Of a stretch of DNA of 6,027 bases, positions 5,927-6,027 are shown in pieces. The DNA is from JAGLYP01 sp034659435 (GTDB lineage Bacteria; Patescibacteriota; Patescibacteriia; Patescibacteriales; UBA12075). The stretch is taken from positions 1 through 6,027 of the forward strand of contig JAYEHJ010000003.1 in assembly GCA_034659435.1 (NCBI GenBank), in the 5' to 3' direction. The notes beneath the pieces are model-generated. The model worked only from the letters and a program-made list of their open reading frames with translations, was not told the origin of the DNA and searched no databases. How positions within the stretch are numbered: the first letter of the stretch is position 1; each line of letters opens with the position of its first letter. Position numbers and translations under genes: made by a program.

Positions 5927-5944
5927 ATTTATTACAACAAAATT

Positions 5945-6027
5945 ATGTCATTTACAAATGGGAAATTTGGGGAAAGATTTCAAGGAGGACAAGATGGTGT
6001 TTTTGAGAAAAAATGCGAAAGTATTGA
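5945..6027 (+). CDS. Unrecognised gene, 5' end only (runs off the window)
   Basis: The frame from ATG 5945 is open to the window end, giving 27 residues that begin MSFTNGKFGERFQGGQDGVF and continue with EKKCESI. It is hydrophilic and glycine-rich, with one cysteine and no signal peptide or membrane helix. I do not recognise it; small glycine-rich zinc-ribbon proteins occur in CPR bacteria, but too little is visible to say more. The start was chosen because aaaattATG matches the SD-free contexts of the other genes and because a good -10 and hairpin sit just upstream. A rival start exists at 5994 in another frame, with AAGGAGG at 5982-5988 five bases before it; it would give MVFLRKNAKVL. Confidence 0.45.
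   Translation, partial: MSFTNGKFGERFQGGQDGVFEKKCESI

Larger units (their letters stand above)
5437..5944. other. 508-base intergenic region with repeats, a terminator and promoters; no clear plus-strand gene
   Basis: From left to right it holds: a hairpin terminator for the protease gene; repeat copy 1; a C-rich stretch (about 5549-5670) unlike its AT-rich flanks, with a minus-strand open frame; repeat copy 2 ending near 5726; a strong extended -10 promoter (5747-5775); a 130-base stretch with a 13-codon ORF; and a second -10 with a GC hairpin before the ATG at 5945. I see no tRNA, rRNA, riboswitch or CRISPR pattern here. The combination is more structured than an ordinary spacer. Confidence 0.7.
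5782..5944 (+). other. Putative long 5' leader, with a 13-codon ORF
   Basis: This is the stretch a transcript from the 5747-5775 promoter would carry ahead of the gene at 5945. It contains a short ORF at 5815-5859 (MSPCLPSLIVNSV, then TAA) and the direct repeat TCGTGAAT at 5795-5802 and 5840-5847. The short ORF has no ribosome binding site and may be meaningless. No known riboswitch or attenuator was recognised. Confidence 0.3.

Noticed and set aside
1..6027. Alternative genetic code with UGA read as Gly or Trp, as in some CPR lineages
   Set aside because: All recognised genes end at TAA, tryptophans in conserved positions are TGG, and no in-frame TGA interrupts any gene.
1..6027. CRISPR array, tRNA, rRNA or known riboswitch
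   Set aside because: No regularly spaced repeats, no cloverleaf with the GTTCRANNC T-loop pattern and no familiar aptamer core were seen on either strand; the 27-bp repeats occur only twice, 234 bp apart.

Overview
The window reads as AT-rich bacterial chromosome. The gene starts have A/T-rich leaders without Shine-Dalgarno sequences (for example aaaactATG, aaaaatATG, aaaattATG), genes 1-3 are tightly packed, and tryptophan is encoded by TGG. Gene content (isoleucyl-tRNA synthetase, a THUMP-less ThiI-like PP-loop protein, a short PilB/GspE-type ATPase, LemA, and a secreted subtilase with PKD domains) and style fit a Patescibacteria/CPR genome such as a Parcubacteria lineage. That placement is an inference from style and remembered family resemblance; no 16S or marker search was possible.

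Layout. Bases 1-327 are the 3' end of ileS. Nine bases later comes a ThiI/MnmA-like sulfur-transfer protein (337-1365), and four bases after it a PilB/GspE-type secretion or pilus ATPase (1370-2557). These three are probably co-transcribed. A 69-base gap with a 21-bp AT palindrome and a compact repeat/hairpin precedes lemA (2627-3193). A 77-base gap holding a very good promoter (TTGACG-N18-TAAAAT with an extended -10) precedes a 721-residue secreted subtilisin-like protease with two PKD domains and a C-terminal Ig-like domain (3271-5436). A hairpin/U-tract terminator follows the protease.

The remaining 508 bases (5437-5944) have no clear plus-strand gene but are not empty. They hold a 27-bp near-identical repeat pair 234 bp apart, a C-rich insert with a minus-strand open frame of about 62 codons, two sigma70-type promoters, and a GC hairpin whose CGCGATA end lies exactly 18 bases before the next ATG, the same arrangement as in front of lemA. 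The last feature is the 5' end of an unrecognised gene starting at 5945 and leaving the window.

The genes fall into two functional groups: translation/tRNA functions (ileS and the sulfur-transfer enzyme), and envelope or secreted functions (pilus ATPase, LemA, secreted protease). I do not see a convincing new multi-gene system. The most unexplained sequence is the 5437-5944 interval and the leader motif it shares with lemA.
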